Positions 1 to 8,224 of a stretch of DNA of 64,000 bases are shown here, one piece after another (position 1 is the first letter of the stretch; each line of letters starts with the position of its first letter). The notes under the pieces were generated by a model. That model saw nothing but the letters and a program-made list of their open reading frames with translations, was not told where the DNA came from and did not search any database. Source of the stretch: Bacteroides nordii WAL 11050 = JCM 12987 (lineage in GTDB: Bacteria > Bacteroidota > Bacteroidia > Bacteroidales > Bacteroidaceae); contig BAJA01000004.1 in NCBI GenBank assembly GCA_000613465.1, forward strand, positions 163,208 to 227,207, given 5' to 3'. Made by a program: the position numbers and the translations under genes.

Positions 1-2
1 AT

Positions 3-1334
3 AAGGATGGAGATCATAAACCGGATTTGTTATGGGAAAAAAAGATTCCTTATTCAATGTTTCAGAGTCCGGTAATAGCCAATCTGGATGGAAGTTCGGA
101 TGGGACAATGGAGGTTATTATTAAGTCGCATCAAACTTCTGATATTTTTATTCTGGATCATAATGGAGATGAGCTAAGGAGGTTAAATCCGAATGCTAAT
201 ATTACCAGTAAAAAAGATTATAATTATTCAGCCTTAACGGTTGCCGATCTTGATGACGATGGACAAATGGAGATCATAGCTTCGTATGATTCATTAGGTA
301 TTTATATCTGGCGGCAGGATGGAAGACCTTTTACAACGAATCCATTTTGGAGAGCGGGGGATATTAATTTAGCTTCTGCTCCTGTGGTATGTGATTTGAA
401 TGGGGATGGAAAAAAAGAAATTCTATTCTCGCAACATCAAGTGCATGAAAGTCATATCTTTGCCATTAGCCTGGAGGGTGATAAAACGGTTGCCGGTTGG
501 GATGGCAGCCAGACTATTCCGTATACGGTTAATGTTGTTGGGTCTACTCTTGATCATACTCTGTCCGTGGGGGATATTAATAATGACGGTCATCCGGAAG
601 TAGTGATATTAGGTCATGAAATGGTAAAGGCATGGAAGCATACGGGTGAATTTCTTTTTAGTAAACCTATTAATGGGTTGTTTCCGCAAGAGAATTATGC
701 AGCTAATATAGATGCTCCTATCTTGGCCGATGTGGATGGAGATGCTATACCGGATGTTGTTTTCTGTTGCAAAAACTTTATTTATGCTTTACATAATGAT
801 GGGAGTGATATTGTAGGGTTTCCAATAATATCGGATGAGCAGTTTCTGGTAGCCCCTTGTGTAGCAGATATTGATAATGATGGTAAAAATGAACTAATCG
901 CCGGTAATGAGAAAGATTTGTATGTGTGGAAAACTGAAGGTATTCCTACAGCAATAGAATGGGGTGTTTATCGTGGTAATCCACAGAATACGGGAGAATA
1001 CTTTCCTACTGTCTGTAAACCAATGCTGATAAATGCTGATGAAACATGGGATGGGGAATCTCCGTGTGGAAATGTGGTATTGCAGTCGGGACGCTTGGTG
1101 GTTCCGGGTGGTAAGACGATGACGTTGAATAATACTTCTGCGGTAATAGTTCGTTCGGGGACTACGCTTGAAGTGGATGGAGGTAGTATCCTGAATGCAC
1201 GGCTTATGGTGCAGAAAGGAGGTACAGTGGTTGTCAAAAACAACGGCCTGATTAAGTTACGAAGCGGTGCCGGGTTTGAGATGGAGAATGGTGCCGTACT
1301 GGATTTACCTTGTGGGGTGATTGATGTACCTTAA
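3..1334 (+). CDS. FG-GAP/VCBS repeat surface protein, 3' part
   Basis: The frame is open from the first bases of the window (Lys-Asp-Gly-Asp-His), so the gene starts upstream and only its last ~440 codons are here. At least seven calcium-loop repeats of FG-GAP/VCBS type are visible, for example DLDDDGQMEI, DLNGDGKKEI, DINNDGHPEV and DIDNDGKNEL, which should build a beta-propeller. The last ~90 residues change to short Gly/Val-rich beta repeats (SGRLVVPGGKTMTLNN, then GTTLEVDGGS), a solenoid-like tail common in secreted Bacteroidetes proteins. No catalytic domain is present in the visible part, and the function is unknown; binding or surface display is inferred. The TTG at position 27 is not a real start. 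Confidence 0.8.
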   Translation, partial: KDGDHKPDLLWEKKIPYSMFQSPVIANLDGSSDGTMEVIIKSHQTSDIFILDHNGDELRRLNPNANITSKKDYNYSALTVADLDDDGQMEIIASYDSLGIYIWRQDGRPFTTNPFWRAGDINLASAPVVCDLNGDGKKEILFSQHQVHESHIFAISLEGDKTVAGWDGSQTIPYTVNVVGSTLDHTLSVGDINNDGHPEVVILGHEMVKAWKHTGEFLFSKPINGLFPQENYAANIDAPILADVDGDAIPDVVFCCKNFIYALHNDGSDIVGFPIISDEQFLVAPCVADIDNDGKNELIAGNEKDLYVWKTEGIPTAIEWGVYRGNPQNTGEYFPTVCKPMLINADETWDGESPCGNVVLQSGRLVVPGGKTMTLNNTSAVIVRSGTTLEVDGGSILNARLMVQKGGTVVVKNNGLIKLRSGAGFEMENGAVLDLPCGVIDVP

Positions 1335-1356
1335 ATGATATTATAGGGTGACTTTA

Positions 1357-1443
1357 AAAAGATGTCTGAAATATGGATACTAAAGGAAGACCGGAGGAGG
1401 GATGCTTAAGTTTCTTTTAATTATTTGTATTAAGACATCTTTT
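1357..1443 (+). terminator. Possible long-loop terminator after the FG-GAP gene
   Basis: An 11-bp perfect inverted repeat (AAAAGATGTCT at 1357-1367 and AGACATCTTTT at 1433-1443) is followed by a T-rich run. The loop is ~65 nt, which is long for an intrinsic terminator. Nothing else is seen in the 250-bp gap except the promoter of the next gene. Confidence 0.35.
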
Positions 1444-1522
1444 CTTTTTGCTTGAGATATACGTTTTCTTGTATATGCGCTACTCTCTGATTTAATATTT
1501 CTGTTTTTAATTCTTGGCCTCT

Positions 1523-1556
1523 TTTGTGGTTATCTTGATGAAATCCTGTACTTTTG
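1523..1556 (+). promoter_or_regulatory. Bacteroides-type promoter for the LOG gene
   Basis: A -33 TTTG (1523-1526) and a -7 TACTTTTG (1549-1556) are separated by 22 bp, 28 bp before the ATG of the next gene. Spacing and boxes fit the Bacteroides primary sigma factor consensus. Confidence 0.55.
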
Positions 1557-1584
1557 CAAGCGTAACTAATGAGAGAGCCAACTT

Positions 1585-2172
1585 ATGAACCAGATAAATT
1601 CAGTATGCGTCTACAGCGCATCAAGTACCAAGATAGATGAAGTTTACTTTAATGCTGCCCGACAGTTGGGGCAATTGTTTGCCAAACGCCGTATCCGGCT
1701 CATTAATGGGGCAGGTAGTATCGGGTTGATGCGTTCGGTGGCAGATGCTGTTCTTGAAAATGGTGGAGAGGTGACCGGAGTGATTCCGAAGTTTATGGTA
1801 GAACAGGGTTGGCATCACACAGGATTAACTAAACTGGTAGAAGTGGAAAGTATGCACGAGCGCAAACAATTGATGGCTGATTTGAGTGATGCTGTTATTG
1901 CGCTGCCCGGTGGTTGTGGTACATTGGAGGAGTTACTCGAAATTATTACCTGGAAGCAGTTGGGGCTTTATCTTAATCCGATTGTTATACTAAATACGAA
2001 CGGTTTCTTTGATCCGTTACTCGATATGCTTACGCGTGCTATTGACGAAAACTTTATGAGGCGTCAGCATGGAGAGATCTGGCATGTGGCTACTACACCG
2101 GAAGAGGCTGTGGAGTTGATATATACAGTTCCTGTTTGGGATGAATCTATTCGAAAGTTTGCTGCGATATGA
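1585..2172 (+). CDS. LOG family protein (TIGR00730), putative nucleoside-5'-monophosphate phosphoribohydrolase
   Basis: This 195-residue cytosolic protein has the LOG/lysine-decarboxylase-like signature PGGCGTLEE (residues 108-116) with the upstream conserved Arg/Lys of MHERK (about 90-94) and an N-terminal Rossmann-like start (SVCVYSAS). Family members cleave the N-glycosidic bond of nucleoside 5'-monophosphates, as in cytokinin activation; the older name lysine decarboxylase is wrong. Length is typical of the family. The start is supported by the promoter at 1523-1556. The stop overlaps the next start by 4 bp (ATGA), implying translational coupling to the DUF4271 gene. The physiological substrate in Bacteroides is not evident. 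Confidence 0.88.
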   Translation: MNQINSVCVYSASSTKIDEVYFNAARQLGQLFAKRRIRLINGAGSIGLMRSVADAVLENGGEVTGVIPKFMVEQGWHHTGLTKLVEVESMHERKQLMADLSDAVIALPGGCGTLEELLEIITWKQLGLYLNPIVILNTNGFFDPLLDMLTRAIDENFMRRQHGEIWHVATTPEEAVELIYTVPVWDESIRKFAAI

Positions 2173-2894
2173 GTATGTGGATCATGCTGACATCGGGTTT
2201 TGAGGGAATGCCTCTCCCCTACTCTCCCCGTACGGACGATGTAATAGCATTAGTATTGCTGGGTTGTTTCTTTTTGTCTTCTTTTGCACTGGCACGCAGC
2301 AAAAAGTTTCTTTCTCAACAGGCGAAGGATTTTGTACTGCATCGGGAACGTACCAGTATCTTTGCTGTTTCTACGGCAGCGGATGTTCGGTATCTGTTGT
2401 TGTTAGTACTGCAAACCTGTATTTTGAGCGGAATCTGTATTTTTAATTATTTCAATGATGTGCAACCGGCTTTGATGGAAGAAGTCTCTCCCCGCCTGTT
2501 GCTTGGAGTCTATGTACTTGCCTGTTTGCTTTATCTATTGTTTAAATGGATGCTCTATTCCTTTTTAGGATGGGTGTTTTTTGACAAAAATCGGACAAGT
2601 CTTTGGCTGGAATCTTATTCTACGTTGATCTATTATCTTGGATTTTTCCTTTTTCCATTCGTATTGTTCCTTGTTTACTTCGATCTGAAAATCATATTTT
2701 TAGTTTCAATCGGATTGTTTCTGATAATTTTTACTAAAATATTGATGTTCTATAAGTGGTTAAAGCTTTTTTTCGATAATATTAGCAGCATTTTCCTTTT
2801 AATTTTGTACTTTTGTGCCCTTGAAATCATACCCTGTTTGCTTTTGTATCAGGGTTTGAGAGAGCTAAACAATATATTGGTAATAAAATTTTAG
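2169..2894 (+). CDS. DUF4271 domain membrane protein
   Basis: A 241-residue integral membrane protein with about six hydrophobic segments, for example ALVLLGCFFLSSFAL, LLLLVLQTCILSGICIF and LGFFLFPFVLFLVYF. I assign DUF4271 from its position directly before hemD, a conserved arrangement in Bacteroidales, and from its membrane pattern; no catalytic motif is visible. It overlaps the LOG gene by 4 bp and ends 4 bp before hemD, so the three genes form an operon. The function is unknown. Confidence 0.7.
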   Translation: MSMWIMLTSGFEGMPLPYSPRTDDVIALVLLGCFFLSSFALARSKKFLSQQAKDFVLHRERTSIFAVSTAADVRYLLLLVLQTCILSGICIFNYFNDVQPALMEEVSPRLLLGVYVLACLLYLLFKWMLYSFLGWVFFDKNRTSLWLESYSTLIYYLGFFLFPFVLFLVYFDLKIIFLVSIGLFLIIFTKILMFYKWLKLFFDNISSIFLLILYFCALEIIPCLLLYQGLRELNNILVIKF

Positions 2895-2898
2895 GACG

Positions 2899-3651
2899 TT
2901 GAAAATTAAGAAAGTACTTGTGTCGCAGCCTAAGCCTGCTTCGGAGAAATCTCCATATTACGACATTGCTGAGAAGTATGGCGTAAAAATAGATTTCCGC
3001 CCCTTTATCAAAGTGGAAAGTGTTTCTGCTAAAGAGGTTAGACAACAGAAGGTGTCAATACTTGACCACACAGCTGTCATATTTACTTCGCGTCATGCGA
3101 TTGATCATTTCTTCCACCTTTGCACGGAGCTTCGTGTGACGATTCCGGAGACGATGAAGTATTTCTGTGTGACGGAGCAAATCGCGCTATACATACAGAA
3201 GTATGTGCAATATCGTAAGCGTAAGATCTTTTTCGGAGCTACGGGTAAGATTGAGGATCTCATTCCTTCTATCGTAAAGCATAAGACTGAAAAGTATCTT
3301 GTGCCAATGTCTGATGTGCATAATGATGATATTAAGAACCTGTTGGACAAGCATAATGTTCAGCATACGGAAGTCGTAATGTATCGCACTGTCAGCAACG
3401 ATTTTGGAGAAGGGGAAGAGTTTGACTATGATATGTTGGTATTCTTTAGTCCTGCCGGCGTTTCTTCATTAAAGAAGAATTTTCCGGATTTTGATCAAAA
3501 GAATATTAAGATCGGAACATTTGGCTCCACTACAGCACAAGCTGTTCGTGATGCCGGCCTTCGTTTAGACCTGGAGGCTCCTACTGTGCAGGCTCCTTCT
3601 ATGACAGCTGCACTGGATATGTTTATTAAGGAAAACAATAAAGGGAAATAA
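2899..3651 (+). CDS. hemD: Uroporphyrinogen-III synthase (HemD family)
   Basis: HemD closes the linear tetrapyrrole hydroxymethylbilane, inverting ring D, to make uroporphyrinogen III for haem and related cofactors. The 250-residue length and two-domain alpha/beta pattern fit (VLVSQPK at the start, VIFTSRHAIDHFF around 55, MLVFFSPAGVSSL around 175, IGTFGSTTAQAVRDAGL near 200). Sequence conservation in this family is low, so the assignment also leans on the gene order. The start is a TTG (2899-2901), 4 bp after the DUF4271 stop; no in-frame ATG lies nearby and the protein begins with the expected Lys-Ile-Lys-Lys-Val-Leu-Val strand. A hairpin terminator follows. Many gut Bacteroides have incomplete haem synthesis, so its role may differ. 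Confidence 0.82.
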   Translation: MKIKKVLVSQPKPASEKSPYYDIAEKYGVKIDFRPFIKVESVSAKEVRQQKVSILDHTAVIFTSRHAIDHFFHLCTELRVTIPETMKYFCVTEQIALYIQKYVQYRKRKIFFGATGKIEDLIPSIVKHKTEKYLVPMSDVHNDDIKNLLDKHNVQHTEVVMYRTVSNDFGEGEEFDYDMLVFFSPAGVSSLKKNFPDFDQKNIKIGTFGSTTAQAVRDAGLRLDLEAPTVQAPSMTAALDMFIKENNKGK

Positions 3652-3669
3652 AAGAAAGGAATAAGAGTT

Positions 3670-3723
3670 ACGAGCTACGAGTGCTGCGTACTGTACGTGT
3701 GCTTGTAGCTCGTCTTTTTTTTA
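3670..3723 (+). terminator. Intrinsic terminator after hemD
   Basis: ACGAGCTAC (3670-3678) pairs perfectly with GTAGCTCGT (3705-3713), an inner CGTAC/GTACG can extend the stem, and a run of T residues follows. It separates the LOG-DUF4271-hemD operon from rnpA. Confidence 0.8.
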
Positions 3724-3740
3724 ACTTGTAACCGGAGAAA

Positions 3741-4121
3741 ATGAATACATTGCGCAAAGCTGAGAGGCTTTATAGTAAGATTGTTATTGAGAAGATGTTT
3801 GCAGGTGGAGCTTCGCGTTCATTTTCTGTCTTTCCTTTGCGTGCAGTGTATATGTCTGTTGACAGGCAGGAGGTGCCTGCATCTATCCTTATCAGCGTTC
3901 CCAAAAAACGGTTTAAGCGTGCTGTGAAACGCAATCGGGTGAAGCGGCAGATACGCGAAGCTTACCGGAAAAATAAGGGTGGATTGTGGCAGGCTTTGGA
4001 AGAGAAGGAACAGGGGGTGGCTGTTGCTTTTATCTATCTGTCGAATGAATTGTTCTCCTCTGCTGAAATAGAGAACAAGGTGAAGATTTTGCTTGCCCGC
4101 ATAGCAGAGAAGCTGGAATGA
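3741..4121 (+). CDS. rnpA: Ribonuclease P protein component
   Basis: The protein subunit of RNase P assists the catalytic RNA in removing 5' leaders from pre-tRNAs. The 126-residue product has the hallmark basic RNR motif [14 protein letters not shown] (residues 63-76) and the preceding [11 protein letters not shown]. Length is normal. The stop overlaps the start of yidD by 4 bp (ATGA), and the rnpA-yidD pairing is widespread in bacteria. In many phyla rnpA sits with rpmH and dnaA; here it sits instead between hemD and tatD. Confidence 0.95.
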   Translation: MNTLRKAERLYSKIVIEKMFAGGASRSFSVFPLRAVYMSVDRQEVPASILISVPKKRFKRAVKRNRVKRQIREAYRKNKGGLWQALEEKEQGVAVAFIYLSNELFSSAEIENKVKILLARIAEKLE

Positions 4122-4339
4122 GGCGCTTTTTGTCTTACATATTGTTGCTTCCTATTTACTTTTACCGGGTCTGTATTTCACCTATGACCCCTCCTTCTTG
4201 CCGCTTTACTCCTACCTGTTCGCAGTATGCTATTGAGGCGATCAAGAAACACGGACCTTTCAAAGGACTTTATCTGGCTATAAAAAGAATCCTACGTTGC
4301 CATCCATGGGGTGGTTCCGGATATGACCCTGTGCCTTGA
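4118..4339 (+). CDS. yidD: Membrane protein insertion efficiency factor YidD
   Basis: A 73-residue YidD homologue with the family signature [20 protein letters not shown] (residues ~27-46) and the C-terminal [13 protein letters not shown]. An N-terminal hydrophobic stretch ([18 protein letters not shown]) should lie at the inner face of the membrane, where YidD assists insertase-dependent protein insertion. Its ATG overlaps the rnpA stop, and the next gene follows within 6 bp, so rnpA, yidD and tatD are one operon. Confidence 0.95.
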   Translation: MRRFLSYILLLPIYFYRVCISPMTPPSCRFTPTCSQYAIEAIKKHGPFKGLYLAIKRILRCHPWGGSGYDPVP

Positions 4340-4345
4340 TTGCTT

Positions 4346-4987
4346 ATGGAACTATTAGATATACATACCCATCACTTGACGGAAAGTACGTTTTCTGCAA
4401 TTAAGAATATTCGTTTTCTCAAAGAAGAATTTTCTCCGGAGCCGGGGCGATATTATTCAATAGGCATTCATCCCTGGGATGTAGAACTGGAGGATGAGAT
4501 TGATTGGGGGTTGTTTGAGGAGTTAGCTGTGCATCCCCAGGTATTGGCTGTTGGTGAGTGCGGTATTGATAAACTGGTACATAAAGAATTGTTACCGGCT
4601 CAGGAACGTATCTTCTCACGGCAGTTGGGTATTGCAGAACGTCTGCTGAAGCCTGTTTTAATTCATAATGTGAAATCTACGGAAATCATCAGTTTGATGA
4701 AAGGTCGTAGTTTTAGTTCTATTCCTTGGATATTACATGGTTTTCGAGGGAAAGAACCTCTTGCTTTGCAACTTATCCGACATGGATTTTATCTCTCATT
4801 CGGTGTCAGATACAACGAAGATACTTTACGTGCTGTACCACTTGACCGATTGTTTCTGGAAACAGATGATGCAGAGATGGATATTCATGAAATTTATAAG
4901 AAAGTAGCTGATACACTGAATATGTCTGTGGCAGAACTCACAGGGCGGGTACAACGCAACATTAAGAATGTATTTTTTAATGAATAA
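4346..4987 (+). CDS. TatD family metal-dependent hydrolase
   Basis: TatD-type amidohydrolase-fold enzyme, in other bacteria a metal-dependent DNase or RNA-processing exonuclease. Metal ligands are visible: D-x-H-x-H (DIHTHH, residues 5-10), IGIHPWD, GECGID, the later ILHGFRG, and the final Asp in LETDDAEM. The product is about 213 residues, slightly shorter than the usual ~255, as in several Bacteroidetes paralogues. The ATG at 4346 is preferred over the TTG at 4340 that directly abuts the yidD stop, because it begins with the conserved metal strand MELLDIHTHH. Confidence 0.88.
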   Translation: MELLDIHTHHLTESTFSAIKNIRFLKEEFSPEPGRYYSIGIHPWDVELEDEIDWGLFEELAVHPQVLAVGECGIDKLVHKELLPAQERIFSRQLGIAERLLKPVLIHNVKSTEIISLMKGRSFSSIPWILHGFRGKEPLALQLIRHGFYLSFGVRYNEDTLRAVPLDRLFLETDDAEMDIHEIYKKVADTLNMSVAELTGRVQRNIKNVFFNE

Positions 4988-4989
4988 GA

Positions 4990-5021
4990 GTTGTTTCTTC
5001 GAAGAAAGAGTCGTACTTTTG
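4990..5021 (+). promoter_or_regulatory. Bacteroides-type promoter for tyrS
   Basis: TTG (4991-4993) and TACTTTTG (5014-5021) are 20 bp apart, with the ATG of tyrS 35 bp further on. Confidence 0.65.
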
Positions 5022-5055
5022 CCCAGACTAAATATTTAAAAACTAATATCATTCG

Positions 5056-6348
5056 ATGAATTTTGTAGAAGAATTAAGATGGCGTGGCATGTTACAGGAT
5101 ATGATGCCAGGCACAGAAGAATTGTTAGCTAAGGAGCAAGTAACGGCTTATCTCGGAATTGATCCGACTGCTGATTCGCTGCATATTGGTCACTTGTGTG
5201 GCGTAATGATGCTCCGCCACCTTCAGCGTTGTGGTCATAAACCATTGGCACTCATCGGTGGTGCAACAGGTATGATTGGCGATCCATCCGGTAAATCGGC
5301 AGAGCGTAATCTGTTGAACGAAGAGACGTTACGCCACAATCAGGCTTGTATAAAGAAGCAGTTGGCTAAGTTTCTGGATTTTGAGTCGGATGTTCCGAAT
5401 CGGGCTGAGCTGGTCAACAATTATGACTGGATGAAAGAATTTACTTTCCTTGATTTTGTTCGTGAGGTGGGCAAGCACATCACTGTAAATTATATGATGG
5501 CAAAAGATTCGGTTAAGAGACGTCTGAATGGCGAAGCTCGTGATGGTTTGTCATTCACCGAGTTTACTTATCAGCTTCTTCAGGGATATGACTTCCTGCA
5601 TCTGAATCAGACAAGAGGTTGTAAACTTCAGATGGGTGGTTCGGATCAATGGGGCAATATCACTACTGGTGCTGAACTGATACGCCGTACGAATGGGGGA
5701 GAGGTTTTTGCCTTGACTTGTCCGTTGATTACAAAAGCCGATGGTGGTAAGTTCGGTAAGACAGAATCGGGAAATGTATGGTTGGATGCAAAATATACTT
5801 CTCCGTATAAGTTCTTCCAATTCTGGTTGAATGTGAGCGATTCGGATGCAGAGCGTTATATCAAGATATTTACTGCTTTGTCGAAAGAAGAGATTGATGC
5901 GTTGATTGCAGAACATCAGCAGGCTCCGCACTTGCGTGTACTTCAAAAACGCCTGGCAAAAGAAGTGACAATCATGGTTCACTCTGAAGAGGATTATAAT
6001 GCGGCTGTAGACGCTTCGAATATCTTGTTTGGTAATGCAACCTCTGATGCGCTGAGAAAACTTGATGAAGACACGCTATTGGCGGTTTTTGAGGGTGTTC
6101 CTCAGTTTGAAGTATCCCGTGATGCATTGGTGGAAGGTGTAAAGGCAGTTGATTTGTTTGTGGACGATGCTGCTGTATTTGCATCCAAAGGTGAAATGCG
6201 TAAGCTGGTGCAGGGTGGGGGAGTTTCTTTGAATAAAGAGAAACTGGCTGCTTTTGACCAGGTTATAACCACTGCAGACCTGCTTGACGAGAAGTATTTA
6301 CTTGTTCAGCGTGGTAAGAAGAACTATTATCTGATCATTGCTAAATAA
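5056..6348 (+). CDS. tyrS: Tyrosine--tRNA ligase
   Basis: Class I aminoacyl-tRNA synthetase charging tRNA-Tyr. Visible features are the HIGH motif (residues 43-46 in SLHIGHLCG), the tyrosine-binding GGSDQWGNI around residue 195, the KMSKS-type loop KFGKTESG near 230, and a C-terminal S4-like RNA-binding region ([13 protein letters not shown], then [14 protein letters not shown]). The 430-residue length is normal for the bacterial TyrRS-F form. It has its own promoter and no frame problem. Confidence 0.97.
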   Translation: MNFVEELRWRGMLQDMMPGTEELLAKEQVTAYLGIDPTADSLHIGHLCGVMMLRHLQRCGHKPLALIGGATGMIGDPSGKSAERNLLNEETLRHNQACIKKQLAKFLDFESDVPNRAELVNNYDWMKEFTFLDFVREVGKHITVNYMMAKDSVKRRLNGEARDGLSFTEFTYQLLQGYDFLHLNQTRGCKLQMGGSDQWGNITTGAELIRRTNGGEVFALTCPLITKADGGKFGKTESGNVWLDAKYTSPYKFFQFWLNVSDSDAERYIKIFTALSKEEIDALIAEHQQAPHLRVLQKRLAKEVTIMVHSEEDYNAAVDASNILFGNATSDALRKLDEDTLLAVFEGVPQFEVSRDALVEGVKAVDLFVDDAAVFASKGEMRKLVQGGGVSLNKEKLAAFDQVITTADLLDEKYLLVQRGKKNYYLIIAK

Positions 6349-6365
6349 AAAAAAGTAGCAAAATA

Positions 6366-6398
6366 TTTGGAGAATTAGACATATAACACTATCTTTGC
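6366..6398 (+). promoter_or_regulatory. Promoter for tRNA-Gln
   Basis: A -33 TTTG (6366-6369) and a -7 TATCTTTG (within 6390-6398) are 20 bp apart, ending ~30 bp before the tRNA. Confidence 0.7.
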
Positions 6399-6428
6399 AC
6401 CGCTTTTTAACAGAAAGCGCAGTTAGTT

Positions 6429-6500
6429 TGTCCCATGGTGTAATGGTAGCACAACAGTTTTTGGTTCTGTTTGTCTAAGTTCGAATCTTGGTGGGACAAC
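6429..6500 (+). tRNA. tRNA-Gln (anticodon TTG)
   Basis: A 7-bp acceptor stem (TGTCCCA 6429-6435 with TGGGACA 6493-6499), a D arm GTGTAATGGTAGCAC, an anticodon stem ACAG/CTGT enclosing the loop TTTTGGT with anticodon TTG, and a T arm with GTTCGAATC. CCA is not encoded. It has its own promoter and terminator. Confidence 0.93.
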
Positions 6501-6521
6501 AAAAATATTTAATAAGAGAAG

Positions 6522-6558
6522 CCCTGAAAGTGAATAGCTTTCGGGGCGTTCTTTTTTT
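6522..6558 (+). terminator. Intrinsic terminator after tRNA-Gln
   Basis: The hairpin GCCCTGAAAG / CTTTCGGGGC is followed by a run of seven T residues. Confidence 0.8.
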
Positions 6559-6590
6559 ATGTATGTTGTGAAGCCTTTTTGTGTTTTTAC

Positions 6591-6616
6591 GGCTCAGTAG
6601 ATTTTTAGTGGGGATA
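6591..6616. repeat. IS left terminal inverted repeat
   Basis: A 26-bp exact reverse complement of 7987-8012; the stop codon of the transposase lies inside it (6605-6607). Confidence 0.95.
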
Positions 6617-7597
6617 CGCATATAATTTAGCTATTCTGAAAAGGAAGAACTTCTTGTCAGCAACACCTCTAAGGTTTGCCCTGAACAATTTGATTTTAGC
6701 ATTGAAAGATTCAGCTATTGCATTCGAAGAACGATTGTTGTAGAAATTAATGATTTCATCATAGTGTTCATAGAATGTAGCAGCAATGACGTTAAAGGAA
6801 TGCAGCCTGGCTTCTTCAACTTTATTATACCATCGCGCCATGGCCAAACGTGCGGCATCCTTGACAGTGTTTTTTGAAAAGATCATTCGTAGGGAATGGC
6901 ACAAACCATATGCCCTTTGGATGTCGGGATATTCCTTGAATAGTATTACTGCTCTTTGTTTTTGTTTCTCGGTCCATTTGTTGGCAGACTTGAATAACAG
7001 ATAGCGGGAGCGTATCAGCAGTTCCCTACGGGTATCGCCGTTGGGATATCGGTACGGTACATAGTCCCCGCCGTACTGTTTTACCTCCTCCATTTCCTCG
7101 TTGGCCTGCTGTATGGCATCCCAGCGGTGCCTGATGCGCAATTCCTGCACGGCATCACAAGCCAGTTTCTGAATATGGAAACGGTCGATGACACGACTGG
7201 CTTTAGGGAATGCTGTCCGTACAATCTTGCGCATGGAATCTGAAAGGTCAAGTGTTACTTCTTCAACAGCGTAGCGGCGCTCCTCTTTAATCTGTTGCAG
7301 TACTGCGATTACATCTTCTGATTTGGTGCCAGCCACAACAGCTATCAGGGAACACTCACGTGTACAGGCATCACGATTGCTCACGAACGTATACAATTCA
7401 CCGTTGGAAAGCGACGTTTCATCGATTGCCAGACGCGAACCCATATTGTCCGGAAACAGCATCCATTTATCGGCATGATCCAACTGATTCCACCTGCGGT
7501 ATCCGCTGAGAATTTCCTTATATTGCTTTTCAAATGTGTGACCGTTTATATGATAGAATTCCTCAAGCATACGGCAAGTCACCGGGGACATCTCCAT
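6605..7597 (-). CDS. ISAon1 family transposase (catalytic part)
   Basis: A 330-residue ISL3-type DDE transposase. The acidic residues of the RNase H-like core can be read in LAIDETSLSNGELYTFV (about 55-71), SRVIDRFHIQKLACDAV (about 133-149), and RSSNAIAESFNAKIKLFR near the C-terminus, where the Glu is expected. It overlaps the N-terminal frame by 35 bp and lies +1 relative to it, so the full protein is probably made by frameshifting at or near the T6A4 tract at about 7607-7616, or is initiated separately at ATG 7597. In databases this family is usually split into an N-terminal-region protein and a transposase, which matches. Confidence 0.9.
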   Translation of the reverse strand: MEMSPVTCRMLEEFYHINGHTFEKQYKEILSGYRRWNQLDHADKWMLFPDNMGSRLAIDETSLSNGELYTFVSNRDACTRECSLIAVVAGTKSEDVIAVLQQIKEERRYAVEEVTLDLSDSMRKIVRTAFPKASRVIDRFHIQKLACDAVQELRIRHRWDAIQQANEEMEEVKQYGGDYVPYRYPNGDTRRELLIRSRYLLFKSANKWTEKQKQRAVILFKEYPDIQRAYGLCHSLRMIFSKNTVKDAARLAMARWYNKVEEARLHSFNVIAATFYEHYDEIINFYNNRSSNAIAESFNAKIKLFRANLRGVADKKFFLFRIAKLYAYPH

Positions 7598-7949
7598 ACG
7601 TCTCTTTTAAAAAAGCTCCAAATTCTTTGGAGTATCTCGTGCCTTTAGCTACCACATCGAGGTCAATTGGTATATTGAAACTCTTGCCGGTGCGTAAATC
7701 TGTCCAACGTCTGCGTCTGATCTTGAGAATTACCTTGTGGTCTCTTATCGGGAAGTCTGTCACACTTACAGCTGCCATAAAACCTTTGGACTCAAAATGC
7801 AAGTCTTTACTCAATTCCGGATTCATTTTTTCATCCAGACTGATATAAATCTCTTTGGAGATCTGTTCAACTCCTGAGATGAGAAAGTAGTCTAATATCT
7901 GTGCAGGCAATACGATGCGGGCAAGCATGTTCAAATAATCATTTTCCAT
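7563..7949 (-). CDS. ISAon1 family transposase N-terminal region
   Basis: About 128 residues if started at ATG 7949 (MENDYLNMLARIVLP); a GTG further out at 7973 is possible. The product is the N-terminal region of the ISL3-type transposase, with a basic stretch KVILKIRRRRWTDLRTGK that probably takes part in end binding. It ends at TGA 7563-7565 inside the start of the catalytic frame. Confidence 0.85.
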   Translation of the reverse strand: MENDYLNMLARIVLPAQILDYFLISGVEQISKEIYISLDEKMNPELSKDLHFESKGFMAAVSVTDFPIRDHKVILKIRRRRWTDLRTGKSFNIPIDLDVVAKGTRYSKEFGAFLKETYGDVPGDLPYA

Positions 7950-7986
7950 ATTGCAAAGTACGCTATATGGCACGAGTATAAAAAAT

Positions 7987-8012
7987 TATCCCCACTAAAA
8001 ATCTACTGAGCC
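7987..8012. repeat. IS right terminal inverted repeat
   Basis: A 26-bp exact reverse complement of 6591-6616, followed directly by the target duplication GTTTTTAC. Confidence 0.95.
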
Positions 8013-8224
8013 GTTTTTACCTTTGGTTTTAATTGCATCTCTTCTTTAATTCGTATTATATATTGTTAAACAGTTGCCTTATTGTACATCTGTGGACAAT
8101 ATTGATAGATAATAAGAACAAAAATGCAAGGTTTTGCCGTTTTCTTTTCTTATTTTTGCATCGTGTACGCAAACGACGTGCATCTGAGAGTTATGATATT
8201 ATGAACTATTTAAATAAATAAGGT

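Larger units (their letters stand above)
6591..8012 (-). mobile_element. Complete ISAon1-type (ISL3 family) insertion sequence, 1422 bp
   Basis: The element is delimited exactly by perfect 26-bp terminal inverted repeats (6591-6616 and 7987-8012; the ends read GGCTCAGTAGATTTTTAGTG inward). It is flanked by an identical 8-bp target duplication GTTTTTAC (6583-6590 and 8013-8020), the length expected of ISL3-type elements. It carries two overlapping transposase reading frames on the minus strand. The insertion lies between the tRNA-Gln terminator and kduI and interrupts no visible gene. Perfect ends and target duplication indicate a recent insertion. Confidence 0.95.

Noticed and set aside
8033..8221. 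62-codon plus-strand frame before kduI
   Set aside because: Covers the kduI promoter region, low-complexity AT-rich codons; unlikely to be translated.
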